The translations under genes were made by a program, and so were the position numbers. The notes beneath the pieces were generated by a model. That model ran no database searches and was not told the DNA's origin. It saw only the letters and a list, made by a program, of their open reading frames with translations. DNA of 63,033 bases from Allomuricauda sp. CP2A. Its GTDB lineage: Bacteria > Bacteroidota > Bacteroidia > Flavobacteriales > Flavobacteriaceae. Numbering within the stretch: position 1 is the stretch's first letter; every line of letters begins with the position of its first letter. The stretch is from positions 1-63,033 of the forward strand of contig NZ_LXTT01000075.1 in NCBI RefSeq assembly GCF_001683915.1, given 5' to 3'. Below are positions 1 through 7,493 of this stretch, piece after piece.

Positions 1-1
1 T

Positions 2-55
2 AAGGTCACTGTCATTGCTATGAAAGATAATAGACAGCTCAATCCGAGTAACTAA
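2..55 (+). CDS. Possible C-terminal tail of a gene cut by the window edge
   Basis: An open frame enters from the left edge and stops at TAA 53-55, giving 17 residues that end in ...RQLNPSN. No start is visible and the piece is too short to recognise. It may be the end of a plus-strand gene or chance reading of noncoding DNA. Confidence 0.2.
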   Translation, partial: KVTVIAMKDNRQLNPSN

Positions 56-69
56 ATTTTAAATAATCG

Positions 70-255
70 ATGTGGAAAGGGATAGCACTTATTGTGATTG
101 GTTTAATTAGGATTGCATTTATGATATGGTCTGGTAGAGACTTAGCATTGGCAAAAAGGATAAAATAGGGGGTTGGTTATGCGAAGAGAGGTTATTTTTA
201 TGCAGTAATCATGATTCTATGAGGAATATATGCGTTAATTGAAATTTTTAGTTAG
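70..255 (+). pseudogene. Decayed small membrane-protein gene with two in-frame stops
   Basis: From ATG 70 one frame runs for 61 codons to TAG 253-255 and is broken by TAG at 166-168 (codon 33) and TGA at 220-222 (codon 51). Between the stops the frame still reads as a plausible small membrane protein: a hydrophobic first helix (GIALIVIGLIRIAF), a basic loop with KR residues, GYAKRGYFYAVIMIL, then a third hydrophobic piece. The continuity of hydrophobic character across both stops suggests a recently inactivated gene of about 61 residues. I do not recognise the family. The alternative is stop-codon readthrough or a truncated 32-residue peptide. Confidence 0.45.
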
Positions 256-306
256 AACCTTAAAGTTCAAATAAAAGATTGCTTTGTTCATGATTTATCG
301 CTAAAT

Positions 307-333
307 TGAACCATAATTAATACTATTGGTTCA
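307..333. promoter_or_regulatory. Inverted repeat upstream of parD-like gene, likely operator
   Basis: TGAACCA (307-313) and TGGTTCA (327-333) form a perfect 7-bp inverted repeat with a 13-bp AT-rich spacer, ending 2 bp before the antitoxin start codon. ParD-type antitoxins usually bind a palindrome over their own promoter, so this is the obvious autoregulatory site. The binding protein is inferred from position only. Confidence 0.5.
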
Positions 334-335
334 TC

Positions 336-587
336 ATGGGGGTTATAAGGAAATCCATAACATTTACCGAACAGCAAGATGCCTTTGTCAAAAGTTTGAT
401 CGAGCAGGGCTTTTATACCAACGACAGTGAATATATCAGGGATATAATCAGAAAAGATCAGGAGCGCAGAAAACGTATCGTTGATTTGAACGAAGCCCTA
501 ATTGAAGGAATTGAGAGTGGTCCATCCGATGCTACTATAGATAGTATTTGGGAAGAAGCAATAAACGAGCACAATGCCGGAAAATAA
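336..587 (+). CDS. ParD-like type II antitoxin
   Basis: This 83-residue protein reads as an antitoxin of the ribbon-helix-helix ParD/CopG type. The N-terminal part (SITFTEQQDAFVKSLIEQG, then YTNDSEYIRDIIR) fits the beta-strand plus two helices that pair with a partner and bind DNA. The charged C-terminal part (IEGIESGPS...IDSIWEEA) fits the region that wraps the toxin. It overlaps the ParE-like toxin gene by 14 bp, so the pair is probably translationally coupled. An inverted repeat just upstream suggests autoregulation. Family assignment is from pattern; the cognate pairing is inferred from the overlap. Confidence 0.85.
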   Translation: MGVIRKSITFTEQQDAFVKSLIEQGFYTNDSEYIRDIIRKDQERRKRIVDLNEALIEGIESGPSDATIDSIWEEAINEHNAGK

Positions 588-876
588 ATACGTCATTAGT
601 GCAAAGGCTAGAGCAGATTTCAAGGCCATTGCCAAATACACAATAAAAAAGTTCGGGGAGGTGCAACCGTTAAAATATGCCCAAGGTATCAAGACTGTTT
701 TGGCAGATTTGGGAGACAACCCTGAACTCGGAAGGAGATATGTGGCAGTAAAGGACAAAATGTTGCTACGCTTCAGGTACAAAGCACATGTCATATTCTA
801 TTATGTGGAAAATGGCAAAATATTCATTGTAAGGGTTTTGGGCGGTCGTATGGATTTTCCTCAACACCTTAAGTAA
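574..876 (+). CDS. ParE/RelE-superfamily toxin
   Basis: This 100-residue protein has the usual layout of ParE toxins: an N-terminal helical hairpin (YVISAKARADFKAIAKYTIKKFGE) followed by a beta-sheet core with the typical NPELGRRY, RFRYKAHVIFYY and IVRVLGGRMD segments. ParE proteins usually poison DNA gyrase, while RelE relatives cut mRNA; the sequence suits ParE better, but the target is not proven here. The start ATG lies inside the antitoxin gene. All expected segments are present, so the toxin appears intact. Confidence 0.85.
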   Translation: MPENKYVISAKARADFKAIAKYTIKKFGEVQPLKYAQGIKTVLADLGDNPELGRRYVAVKDKMLLRFRYKAHVIFYYVENGKIFIVRVLGGRMDFPQHLK

Positions 877-890
877 AGTTCAAATAACCC

Positions 891-1532
891 ATGCATTTTT
901 TGTCCAACATCCTGGAAGACTATATTGCCGATCATTCACAGGCAGAACCCGAACTATTGACCGAACTGACACGCGAAACCCACCTAAAAGTGGTACAGCC
1001 ACGCATGATCACGGGACATTATCAAGGTCGGGTGTTGAGTTTGCTGTCCAAAATCATTGCTCCACAGCATATTCTTGAAATTGGCACGTATACTGGCTAT
1101 TCGGCCATTTGTTTGGCGGAAGGGCTCCAAAAAACCGGGGAATTGCATACCATTGAGATCAATGAGGAACTGCACAGTTTTCAACGTAAGTATTTCGACA
1201 AAAGTGGATTTGGTGCACAGATTGTTCAACATACTGGGGACGCCTTTGACATCATCCCAAGACTACATCTTTGTTTTGATTTGGTCTTTATCGATGCGCA
1301 AAAGGTGAACTACGATGCCTATTTTGAGGCCGCCATTCAAAAAACCAAATCGGGCAGTGTCATTTTATCGGACAATGTGCTGTGGTCGGGGAAAGTGGTG
1401 GAACCGGTTCCAAAATCAGACAAGGCCACCCTAGCTTTGAAGGAATACAATAAAAAGCTTCAAAATGACCCTAGGGTTGAAACGGTATTGTTGCCGATCA
1501 GGGATGGACTGACCTTGAGTAGGGTAAAATAA
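891..1532 (+). CDS. O-methyltransferase, class I SAM-dependent
   Basis: The 213-residue protein is a caffeoyl-CoA/catechol O-methyltransferase-type enzyme. Motif I is ILEIGTYTGYSAICLAEGL (about residues 64-82), the acidic ribose-binding residue is in HTIEINEE, and FDLVFIDAQKVNYDAYF matches the family's metal and SAM site. SDNVLWSGKV and the C-terminal LPIRDGLTLSRVK are also typical. The natural substrate cannot be read from the sequence. It starts 14 bp after the toxin gene, so it may be read from the same transcript. Its 3' end overlaps the convergent PAP2 gene by 35 bp. Confidence 0.88.
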   Translation: MHFLSNILEDYIADHSQAEPELLTELTRETHLKVVQPRMITGHYQGRVLSLLSKIIAPQHILEIGTYTGYSAICLAEGLQKTGELHTIEINEELHSFQRKYFDKSGFGAQIVQHTGDAFDIIPRLHLCFDLVFIDAQKVNYDAYFEAAIQKTKSGSVILSDNVLWSGKVVEPVPKSDKATLALKEYNKKLQNDPRVETVLLPIRDGLTLSRVK

Positions 1533-2070
1533 AGCGGTTGTAGAGCTTATAAAACAATAGGCCCGAGAGTATTCCCACCACCGCTCCCACCAAAATATCG
1601 ATGGGAAAATGTACGCCCACATAAATTCTACTGATGGCAAACAAAATTGGCCAGATGAAAAACAGTACAGCCCATTTCATTTTCTTTTTAAAAAAAAGAA
1701 ACACTAAGGTGGTTATGGAAAAGGAACTTGACGCATGTCCGGAAAAAAAGCTGTAATCGGTGGGGCTTTTTAGAACACGGATCAGGGCATTGATTTCCTC
1801 GGCATTGTTGGGACGCAAACGGGCCACGGATATTTTGGTCCAATGGGTAATGGACGTGATAAAAATGACCAATCCAACAATAGTCAAAAATTTAAACCAA
1901 GCCTCCCTTTTTGGGAATTTAAGGAACAGCAATACGAGAAATAGGATAAAAAGAGGGATCCATGTGGCAATATTGGTAATGGCGGACCAAAACCCATCGT
2001 ATTCTTCAATGCCCAAACTATTGAGATAGATAAACGTGTCCCTATCCCATTCGAGCAATCTTTTCAACAT
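1498..2070 (-). CDS. PAP2-family membrane phosphatase
   Basis: The 190-residue integral membrane protein carries the three PAP2 phosphatase motifs in order: KISVARLRP (KxxxxxxRP), SFFSGHAS (a variant of PSGH) and SRIYVGVHFPID (SRxxxxxH-D). About five or six hydrophobic helices surround them. Members dephosphorylate undecaprenyl pyrophosphate or lipid phosphates such as phosphatidylglycerol phosphate or lipid A on the periplasmic side; which one applies here is unknown. It begins 3 bp after the tatA-like gene and is probably co-transcribed with it. Its last 35 bp run antisense to the O-methyltransferase gene. Confidence 0.9.
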   Translation of the reverse strand: MLKRLLEWDRDTFIYLNSLGIEEYDGFWSAITNIATWIPLFILFLVLLFLKFPKREAWFKFLTIVGLVIFITSITHWTKISVARLRPNNAEEINALIRVLKSPTDYSFFSGHASSSFSITTLVFLFFKKKMKWAVLFFIWPILFAISRIYVGVHFPIDILVGAVVGILSGLLFYKLYNRFILPYSRSVHP

Positions 2071-2073
2071 GGA

Positions 2074-2352
2074 TTATTTGAGGTTTCTTTTTACGGAGCC
2101 TGTAACATCGTCCACATTTTTTTTGACGTCATCAATCTCCTTTCGGATATCTTTGGTGAAATTGGTATCAATGCCCTGTTTGTCGGCACTTTTTTGGATT
2201 TCCCGCTTAATGTCGTCCGTTGCGTCCCGAAGTTGGCGCATTCCCTTGCCAAGTCCTTTGGCAATCCCAGGAATCTTATCGGCACCAAAGACCATCACCA
2301 CTATAAATAGGATGAAAAAAATCTCTGCGCCACTTATGAATAGAAAATACAT
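2074..2352 (-). CDS. tatA: Twin-arginine translocase subunit TatA/TatE family
   Basis: The 92-residue protein has the TatA plan: a short N-terminal transmembrane helix (about residues 5-21, EIFFILFIVVMVF), the FG hinge (FGADKIPG), an amphipathic helix (IAKGLGKGMRQLRDA) and a charged tail rich in K, D and E. TatA oligomers form the pore that moves folded proteins with twin-arginine signals. Members of this family in Bacteroidota are often single copies. A candidate substrate with an RR signal lies at 11097. It heads a two-gene unit with the PAP2 phosphatase. Confidence 0.88.
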   Translation of the reverse strand: MYFLFISGAEIFFILFIVVMVFGADKIPGIAKGLGKGMRQLRDATDDIKREIQKSADKQGIDTNFTKDIRKEIDDVKKNVDDVTGSVKRNLK

Positions 2353-2388
2353 GCAACAAATATAATCAGAAGTTGGTAGGAAAATAAA

Positions 2389-2416
2389 AAAAGCCCCGTG
2401 AAATCACGAGGCTTTT
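2389..2416 (-). terminator. Intrinsic terminator after the M1 metallopeptidase gene
   Basis: Read on the minus strand, AAAAGCCTCGTGA pairs with TCACGGGGCTTTT around a short loop and is followed by a T-rich tract. It sits about 20 bp past the stop codon of the M1 peptidase gene and just before the tatA gene, separating the two transcripts. Confidence 0.8.
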
Positions 2417-2435
2417 AACAGCTATTTTGTAACTT

Positions 2436-4751
2436 TTATTTTCCTTTGATGTCATCCTTGAACTTATCAAAGTCTGATTTCTCCTCTTTCTTGGGCCAAG
2501 CGTTGTTGGTAGTGTCAATATCAGCGGTTTCCAACTTTGGATCTACCACAATACCCACCAATTCCTTTTGGGATGAAATCACCCTTTTTACCTCGGCATC
2601 GTTCTTTCTCCAGATTTCCGGTGGATAGGTAACGTTCTCCGTGGTGCCATCGGCGTAGGTATACTCCACGATCAATGGCATGGGGATTCCCCCTGGCTTG
2701 TCAAAAGTGACTTCATAGAAGAATTTGGGCTCCTTGACCTGCGACCTTTCGGCCTCGGTCATGTTGTCCATCATAAACTCCTTAAGGTTTTGGGACGTTT
2801 CGGTTGGGGATTTCCCTTTAAGCTCGGGCATGTAATCCTCACTGTCCTCTTCTGCCAAATACACCAAAGGTGGCAAATCGGCCTCGGTGATATTTCTATC
2901 GGCCATATATTTTTCCATTTCTTTGGTAGGCTTGCTGGTGACGTAATATTTTTTCACTCCTTTAACGCCAATATCCACATAATCGGTAGTGTAGAACCAG
3001 CTTCTCCAGAACCAATCCAAATCCACCGCGGAAGCATCTTCCATGGTACGGAAGAAATCTTCTGGGGTTGGGTGCTTGAACATCCAACGTTGGGCATAGG
3101 TTTTGAAAGCATGATCGAACAATTCCTCACCCATAACGGTCTCTCTTAGGATGTTCAACGCAGTGGCTGGTTTACCATAGGCGTTTGGCCCCAATTGGTA
3201 CACATTTTCCGGGTTGGACATAATGGGTGAAATATAACTTTGATCTCCGGCCATGTACGGTACAATATCAGCCGGATTCCCTCTACGGGACGGGTATTTT
3301 TCATTGGGAGCGATCACAGAAGGGTTATTTTTCCCGAATTCCTGCTCTGCCAAATACTGCATAAAGGTATCCAGACCTTCATCCATCCATCCCCATTGAC
3401 GCTCATCTGAGTTTACGATCATAGGGAAGAAGTTATGGCCCACTTCGTGGATGATCACACTGATCATTCCGAATTTCACCCTATCGGAATAGGTACCATC
3501 CTCGTTGGGACGACCATAGTTCCAGCAGATCATGGGATATTCCATCCCCTGGTTCTTGGCATGTACGGAAATGGCCTTGTGATACGGATAATCAAATGTA
3601 TGTTTGGAATAGGTCTTTAGGGTCTGAACCACAGCTTTAGTGGACATATCTTCCCAAAGTGGATTTCCTTCTTTTGGATATAGGGAAACAGCCATTACGT
3701 CCTTACCGCCAATGTTGACGGCCTGCATGTCCCAAATAAACTTACGGGATGAAGCAAAGGCGTAGTCCCTAACATTGGTCGCTTTGAACTTCCAGGTCTT
3801 GGTATCTGTAGAAAATCCTTTTTCGGCGGCTTCTGCTTCCTCTTGGGTTACAATGATCACCGGTTTGTCATAGGATTTTTTGGCATCCTTATACCGCTTC
3901 ATCATTTCTTTGGTGAAGACCTCATCCCTGTTCTGCAATTCCCCAGTAGCATCCAAAATATGATCTGCGGGAACGGTAATGCTTACATCATAGTTCCCAA
4001 AGGGAAGCGCAAACTCTCCACTGCCCCAGAACTGGTGGTTCTGCCATCCTTCCACATCGCTGTATACTGCCATTCTTGGAAAGAACTGGGCAATAACGTA
4101 GGCACGGTTGCCATCTTCAGGGAAATATTCAAATCCGGAACGGGCCCTATTTACAGTATGATCTGGAACATTGTACCACCATTTAATGGAAAAGGAAACT
4201 TTTTCCCCACTTTTAAGGGGTTCGGGGATGTTCACCCGCATCATGGTCTGGTTGATGGTGTGCGACAATGGTTTTCCACTGGCATCCTTGACCCACTCTA
4301 TATTAAAACCACCATCAAAGGGTTCGCTCATATACGTTTCAGCAAAATTGCCCGCTGTATAGGCGATGTTTACCCCATTCCCATCACGAAGCGGGGATTT
4401 GGAATCCTTGGAACGGACATTTTGATCCAACTGTACCCAAAGAAACTCCAAATCTTCCGGAGAATTATTGTGGTAGGTAATGGTTTCCTCACCATAGATC
4501 CTGGCATTTTTGTCATCCAACTGCACGTTGATCACATAATCTGCCTGTTGTTGGTAATAATCCGGCCCTGGCGCCCCAGATGCGGAACGATAGGTGTTGG
4601 GGGTGGAAAATTCTTCGTACAACTGTTTAAACTTACTTTGGTTGTAGTGACCTGGCTCCCGCTCCTGTTTGGCTTCTCCTTCTTCCTGTGCCATCAACAC
4701 AGCACCAAAAAGAAACAGCACGGAAGCAAAATAATACTTGACTCTGTTCAT
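2436..4751 (-). CDS. M1-family (gluzincin) metallopeptidase, secreted
   Basis: This 771-residue protein begins with a signal peptide (RVKYYFASVLFLFGAVLMAQ). The zinc site HEVGH is at residues 435-439 and the third ligand Glu458 lies in GWMDEGLD, giving the M1 pattern HExxH-x18-E. The upstream region YDVSITVPADHILDATGEL matches the aminopeptidase N-like N-terminal beta domain. The acidic and lysine-rich C-terminal tail shows no T9SS sorting domain, so a periplasmic location is more likely than the cell surface. It follows a DUF6702-type gene in the same direction, 61 bp apart. Substrate specificity is unknown. Confidence 0.92.
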   Translation of the reverse strand: MNRVKYYFASVLFLFGAVLMAQEEGEAKQEREPGHYNQSKFKQLYEEFSTPNTYRSASGAPGPDYYQQQADYVINVQLDDKNARIYGEETITYHNNSPEDLEFLWVQLDQNVRSKDSKSPLRDGNGVNIAYTAGNFAETYMSEPFDGGFNIEWVKDASGKPLSHTINQTMMRVNIPEPLKSGEKVSFSIKWWYNVPDHTVNRARSGFEYFPEDGNRAYVIAQFFPRMAVYSDVEGWQNHQFWGSGEFALPFGNYDVSITVPADHILDATGELQNRDEVFTKEMMKRYKDAKKSYDKPVIIVTQEEAEAAEKGFSTDTKTWKFKATNVRDYAFASSRKFIWDMQAVNIGGKDVMAVSLYPKEGNPLWEDMSTKAVVQTLKTYSKHTFDYPYHKAISVHAKNQGMEYPMICWNYGRPNEDGTYSDRVKFGMISVIIHEVGHNFFPMIVNSDERQWGWMDEGLDTFMQYLAEQEFGKNNPSVIAPNEKYPSRRGNPADIVPYMAGDQSYISPIMSNPENVYQLGPNAYGKPATALNILRETVMGEELFDHAFKTYAQRWMFKHPTPEDFFRTMEDASAVDLDWFWRSWFYTTDYVDIGVKGVKKYYVTSKPTKEMEKYMADRNITEADLPPLVYLAEEDSEDYMPELKGKSPTETSQNLKEFMMDNMTEAERSQVKEPKFFYEVTFDKPGGIPMPLIVEYTYADGTTENVTYPPEIWRKNDAEVKRVISSQKELVGIVVDPKLETADIDTTNNAWPKKEEKSDFDKFKDDIKGK

Positions 4752-4775
4752 TTTTCTATTTGATTTTAAAACGGT

Positions 4776-4808
4776 GAAAAATAGCTTTTTTTAACCAATT
4801 GTTAACAA
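4776..4808 (-). promoter_or_regulatory. Candidate Bacteroidota promoter for the M1 peptidase gene
   Basis: On the minus strand TTG (4808-4806) is followed by 22 bp and TATTTTTC (4783-4776), close to the TTG-N17-23-TAnnTTTG pattern. It ends 24 bp before the ATG at 4751. The final base differs from the consensus. Confidence 0.4.
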
Positions 4809-4812
4809 TCCG

Positions 4813-5331
4813 TTACAAGTTTAACATTCCTTTATTATTTTCCTTGATGAGCACAAAACTCTTCTTGTGGCCCTTCCATTTTAGGTGGACCACGTTTTGT
4901 TGTTCCTCAAATAAATCGGTGAGAATCTCATTTTGGATGGCTATGGATTTTAATCCCGAGAAACCAACTTTGGGAATTTCAAGGTAGCAGATAACCACAT
5001 CATTGTCATAGCGTTTCCCCAAAAAGGTGTATTTGGCCGGTTCGCCATTGAGTTCCACGGCAAATTTGGCCCTAAAATATTTTTCGATGTATTCATCGGC
5101 CACTTTCGCCTCATTTGGGGTGGCCAGTTTGGCTTTGATGCCATAACGTTCTTCCAAGAGGTCATCCAGATCATCTATAAAAACACGGCTGGTAATCTGA
5201 AAGGCATCCTCCTCCTCGGCATAAACTACATTGGTGACGCTTACATAGAATTTATGGGCTGATGCGAAAGACAAAAAAAGCACTGCCAAAAATGGCAATA
5301 GCAGATTCCGTGCTGTTTTCATTTTCATCAT
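4813..5331 (-). CDS. DUF6702-like secreted protein
   Basis: The frame is open back to 5457, but the likely start is one of the clustered ATG codons at 5331, 5328 or 5322. It gives about 172 residues beginning with a clear signal peptide (ARNLLLPFLAVLFLSFASAHKFYVS). The first 42 codons of the longer frame look non-coding. The mature part (KFYVSVTNVVYAEEED, FIDDLDDLLEERYG, YIEKYFRAKF, WKGHKKSFVLIKENNKGML) resembles the DUF6702 family of Bacteroidota, whose function is not known. Its position directly before the M1 peptidase gene suggests a shared job, possibly in the periplasm. Confidence 0.75.
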   Translation of the reverse strand: MMKMKTARNLLLPFLAVLFLSFASAHKFYVSVTNVVYAEEEDAFQITSRVFIDDLDDLLEERYGIKAKLATPNEAKVADEYIEKYFRAKFAVELNGEPAKYTFLGKRYDNDVVICYLEIPKVGFSGLKSIAIQNEILTDLFEEQQNVVHLKWKGHKKSFVLIKENNKGMLNL

Positions 5332-5733
5332 ATAGGTGTTAGACTCCAATACTGGGGCAATGTTACAGGATTTCATGGGATTTTTATGCAAAATACTTGC
5401 CAAAATATACTTTTTGGACACTACACTTGAGATATGGGAATACTGGATTTTAGACATTAGAAAAAAGAAAAAAAAATTCCATAGCGGTACTGCCTACTGG
5501 GTTATTCAGTTACTCTGTTATTCAGTTATTAGGTTATTGGGTTATTGGGTTATTGGAATTTGGTGCTTGGAATTTGGGATTTGATACTTGAAACTTGCCC
5601 CCTGCCCACTGCCTACTGCCTACTGGGTTATTGATCTTGACCCTTGAACTTTTTTGACTGCCTACTGCTCACTCCCGACTCCCAACTTCGGACTTCCGAC
5701 TTCCGACTTCCGACTTCCGACTCCATAAAAACT
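5332..5733. other. Intergenic stretch without a credible gene
   Basis: About 400 bp lie between the DUF6702-like gene and the carboxypeptidase-regulatory-like gene. The 5336-5584 plus-strand frame is made largely of repeat sequence and has no coding character. The stretch holds a poly-A run (5460-5476) and the mosaic 7/8-bp repeats described separately. Confidence 0.7.
5490..5724. repeat. Mosaic 7-bp/8-bp tandem repeat array
   Basis: The stretch is built almost entirely from short variable units. First come 8-bp units ending in GTTA (TTCAGTTA, CTCTGTTA, TTCAGTTA, TTAGGTTA, TTGGGTTA twice). Then come 7-bp units starting TTG (TTGGAAT, TTGGTGC, TTGGAAT, TTGGGAT, TTGATAC, TTGAAAC). Then come CTGCCCA, CTGCCTA twice, a GGGTTATT remnant, TTGACCC, CTGCCTA and CTGCTCA. 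It ends with CTCCCGA, CTTCGGA and CTTCCGA four times. The unit blocks change but the length stays at 7 or 8, so several families are interleaved. It is noncoding and lies between minus-strand genes. Confidence 0.9.
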
Positions 5734-6543
5734 TCAATCCAAATTGTTGTTCTCCCGATACACCCGGCTTTTTTCCACCATAAAATCCCATATTTTCAAC
5801 TTGTCCTGCGAATCAACCGTGGCCTGAAAGGTTTCATCCACCTCACAGAAGTACATGAAATCCTCTATTTTCTCCATGGGAATCTTCAAGGTGGTCACAA
5901 AAAGGGAGTCCACATAAAAATCTTGTACCCTTTGGGTACGGGCGTAGGTGTTGTCCACCTTTAGCCGATTTTTCAGCATTTTGGTGCGACCGGTAATGGC
6001 ATTGATGATTGGGTTGAGGGACACGGCCCCTCCTGCACCTCCAAGTCCACCGCCACCCATAATGCTCATGCCAGACGCCTCTTTCAGCAATCGTTCACTT
6101 TGGGTAAAATCCTTGGCATTGGCATTGGGCAGCCCCAACGCTTCGGCATCTACTACCCGTTGCTCGGGAAGTTTTTCCAGATCCTTGTCCAAAATACCCG
6201 AAAGGTTGTACGGACTGACCACCACTTCCCGCAACTGATTTACAAATTCTTCCATGGGAACGGTCACAAAATTGGAATTGTACAGCGCGTCTGTCACGGG
6301 AAGCAACTTTCGCTGAAAATGCACTGCCGAAAACACCAAAGTGTCGTTCACCTGCACCCTAATGGTAAAATTCCCGTCAATATCCGTGATCACGGCCTCA
6401 TCCGAAGAAATGTTCTGGACCACAACCCCCACAACGTCCTCAGTGGCACTGGTAACCGCTCCCCTCAATATTTTTCTGTTACCATCTTGGGCCGAGGTCC
6501 AAAGGGCGCATAAACATAGTAATGGGGAAAAAAGTTTCTTCAT
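5734..6543 (-). CDS. Secreted carboxypeptidase-regulatory-like domain protein (paralogue 2)
   Basis: The 269-residue protein starts with a signal peptide (KKLFSPLLCLCALWTSAQ). Residues about 24-110 form a CarboxypepD_reg-like beta-sandwich: ILRGAVTSA, VQNISSDEAVITDIDGNFTIRVQVNDTLVFSAVHFQ, then LREVVVSPYNLSG. This domain usually precedes TonB-dependent receptors but here stands alone. The rest is helical with a glycine-rich linker (SIMGGGGLGGAGGA) and a DFMYFCEVDE motif shared with its neighbour. It overlaps the upstream paralogue by 4 bp (ATGA). Function is unknown; an envelope or signalling role is inference. Confidence 0.8.
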   Translation of the reverse strand: MKKLFSPLLCLCALWTSAQDGNRKILRGAVTSATEDVVGVVVQNISSDEAVITDIDGNFTIRVQVNDTLVFSAVHFQRKLLPVTDALYNSNFVTVPMEEFVNQLREVVVSPYNLSGILDKDLEKLPEQRVVDAEALGLPNANAKDFTQSERLLKEASGMSIMGGGGLGGAGGAVSLNPIINAITGRTKMLKNRLKVDNTYARTQRVQDFYVDSLFVTTLKIPMEKIEDFMYFCEVDETFQATVDSQDKLKIWDFMVEKSRVYRENNNLD

Positions 6544-7280
6544 TCCTCATTCAACTCGGTCAAAAAGGCCTTGCTCTGGGTCACCAAGAAATCAATCAGC
6601 TGAAATTCGTTTTCCTTGCGCAACAAGGTCTGGGAAGGAATTTTATCATCACAATACAATAAAAAAGCATCTATCTTGTCCTGCGGCAGTTTTAGGTCCA
6701 CCACAAAAAACTCATCGTCATACACATGCCGAAGCACCTCACTCACCTTGAGCGGGGCCCTTTGCACGCCCTCTGCTTCATTGGGTTTAAAAAGCGCCTT
6801 GAAAATATTCACAAAGTTAAGACCATCCCGCATGCCACGCACCGTTCTGGACTCGGCCACATTTTCAACCTCCGTACTTCTGTCAATTTCGTAGTCAAAC
6901 TGTTTAAAATCCTCATTCTTCACCTCCAAAAACCGTTCTTGGTTTTCCGGGGTCACCACCACCTCGTCCAGTTCCCGCACCTTTTCGGTCACCTCCACCA
7001 CCAAGCGGTTGTTGCGCAAAATTTCTTCGGTAATGGTAACTACCTCCAATTGGTAGTTCACCGCCGTAAAGACCAACTGGTCGCCAGCCTTGACCATTAT
7101 GGCAAATTCCCCATCATCATTGGTGATCGTAGCATTTGCAGAAGTAGAATTGATCACGTTCTCATTGGGCACATTGGTGCTTCGGTACAGCACTTTTCCG
7201 CGCAATAATTGTCGATCGTCCTGTGCCGTGGACAGACTGGTGATGAGCAACGAAAACAAAATCAAAACTATATTTTTCAT
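6540..7280 (-). CDS. Secreted carboxypeptidase-regulatory-like domain protein (paralogue 1)
   Basis: This 246-residue protein has a signal peptide (KNIVLILFSLLITSLSTAQ) and the same CarboxypepD_reg-like domain as the next gene: LLRGKVLYRS, NVINSTSANATITNDDGEFAIMVKAGDQLVFTAVNYQ in outline, then VRELDEVVVTP. The C-terminal part (FFVVDLKLPQDKIDAFLLYC) matches the KIPMEKIEDFMYFC region of the second copy, so the pair arose by duplication. The shared ATGA junction points to translational coupling. It lacks the plug and barrel of a TonB-dependent receptor. No enzymatic motif is visible. Confidence 0.8.
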   Translation of the reverse strand: MKNIVLILFSLLITSLSTAQDDRQLLRGKVLYRSTNVPNENVINSTSANATITNDDGEFAIMVKAGDQLVFTAVNYQLEVVTITEEILRNNRLVVEVTEKVRELDEVVVTPENQERFLEVKNEDFKQFDYEIDRSTEVENVAESRTVRGMRDGLNFVNIFKALFKPNEAEGVQRAPLKVSEVLRHVYDDEFFVVDLKLPQDKIDAFLLYCDDKIPSQTLLRKENEFQLIDFLVTQSKAFLTELNEE

Positions 7281-7450
7281 AAGAAAGCATTTAGCCCAAG
7301 TTAAAGAAAACTCTTGAAGCCCATATAAAAAAGAAATGCTGTTCTAAACTTTTGTTAATTATCTGGGGCGTGCTATTGAAAAAGGGCATCCGTTCACCCG
7401 TGAACTTCGCCTTTTGAACGGGATTTATTAGTATAATCAAATCATAAGAT

Positions 7451-7458
7451 TAGTTTTG
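7451..7458 (+). promoter_or_regulatory. Candidate -7 box (TAnnTTTG) for the repeat-protein operon
   Basis: TAGTTTTG matches the Bacteroidota -7 element. It overlaps the upstream GTG at 7458 and therefore argues that translation starts at the GTG at 7494 instead. No good -33 TTG lies at the usual spacing. Confidence 0.45.
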
Positions 7459-7493
7459 TGGATTCCGTTTGGAAACCTCAAATAACAAACACT

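Noticed and set aside
3843..4763. 306-residue plus-strand frame
   Set aside because: It is antisense to the M1 peptidase, whose HExxH-x18-E motif and signal peptide are clear.
5490..5724. CRISPR array
   Set aside because: The units are only 7 to 8 bp and touch one another; there are no spacers of constant length and no cas genes.
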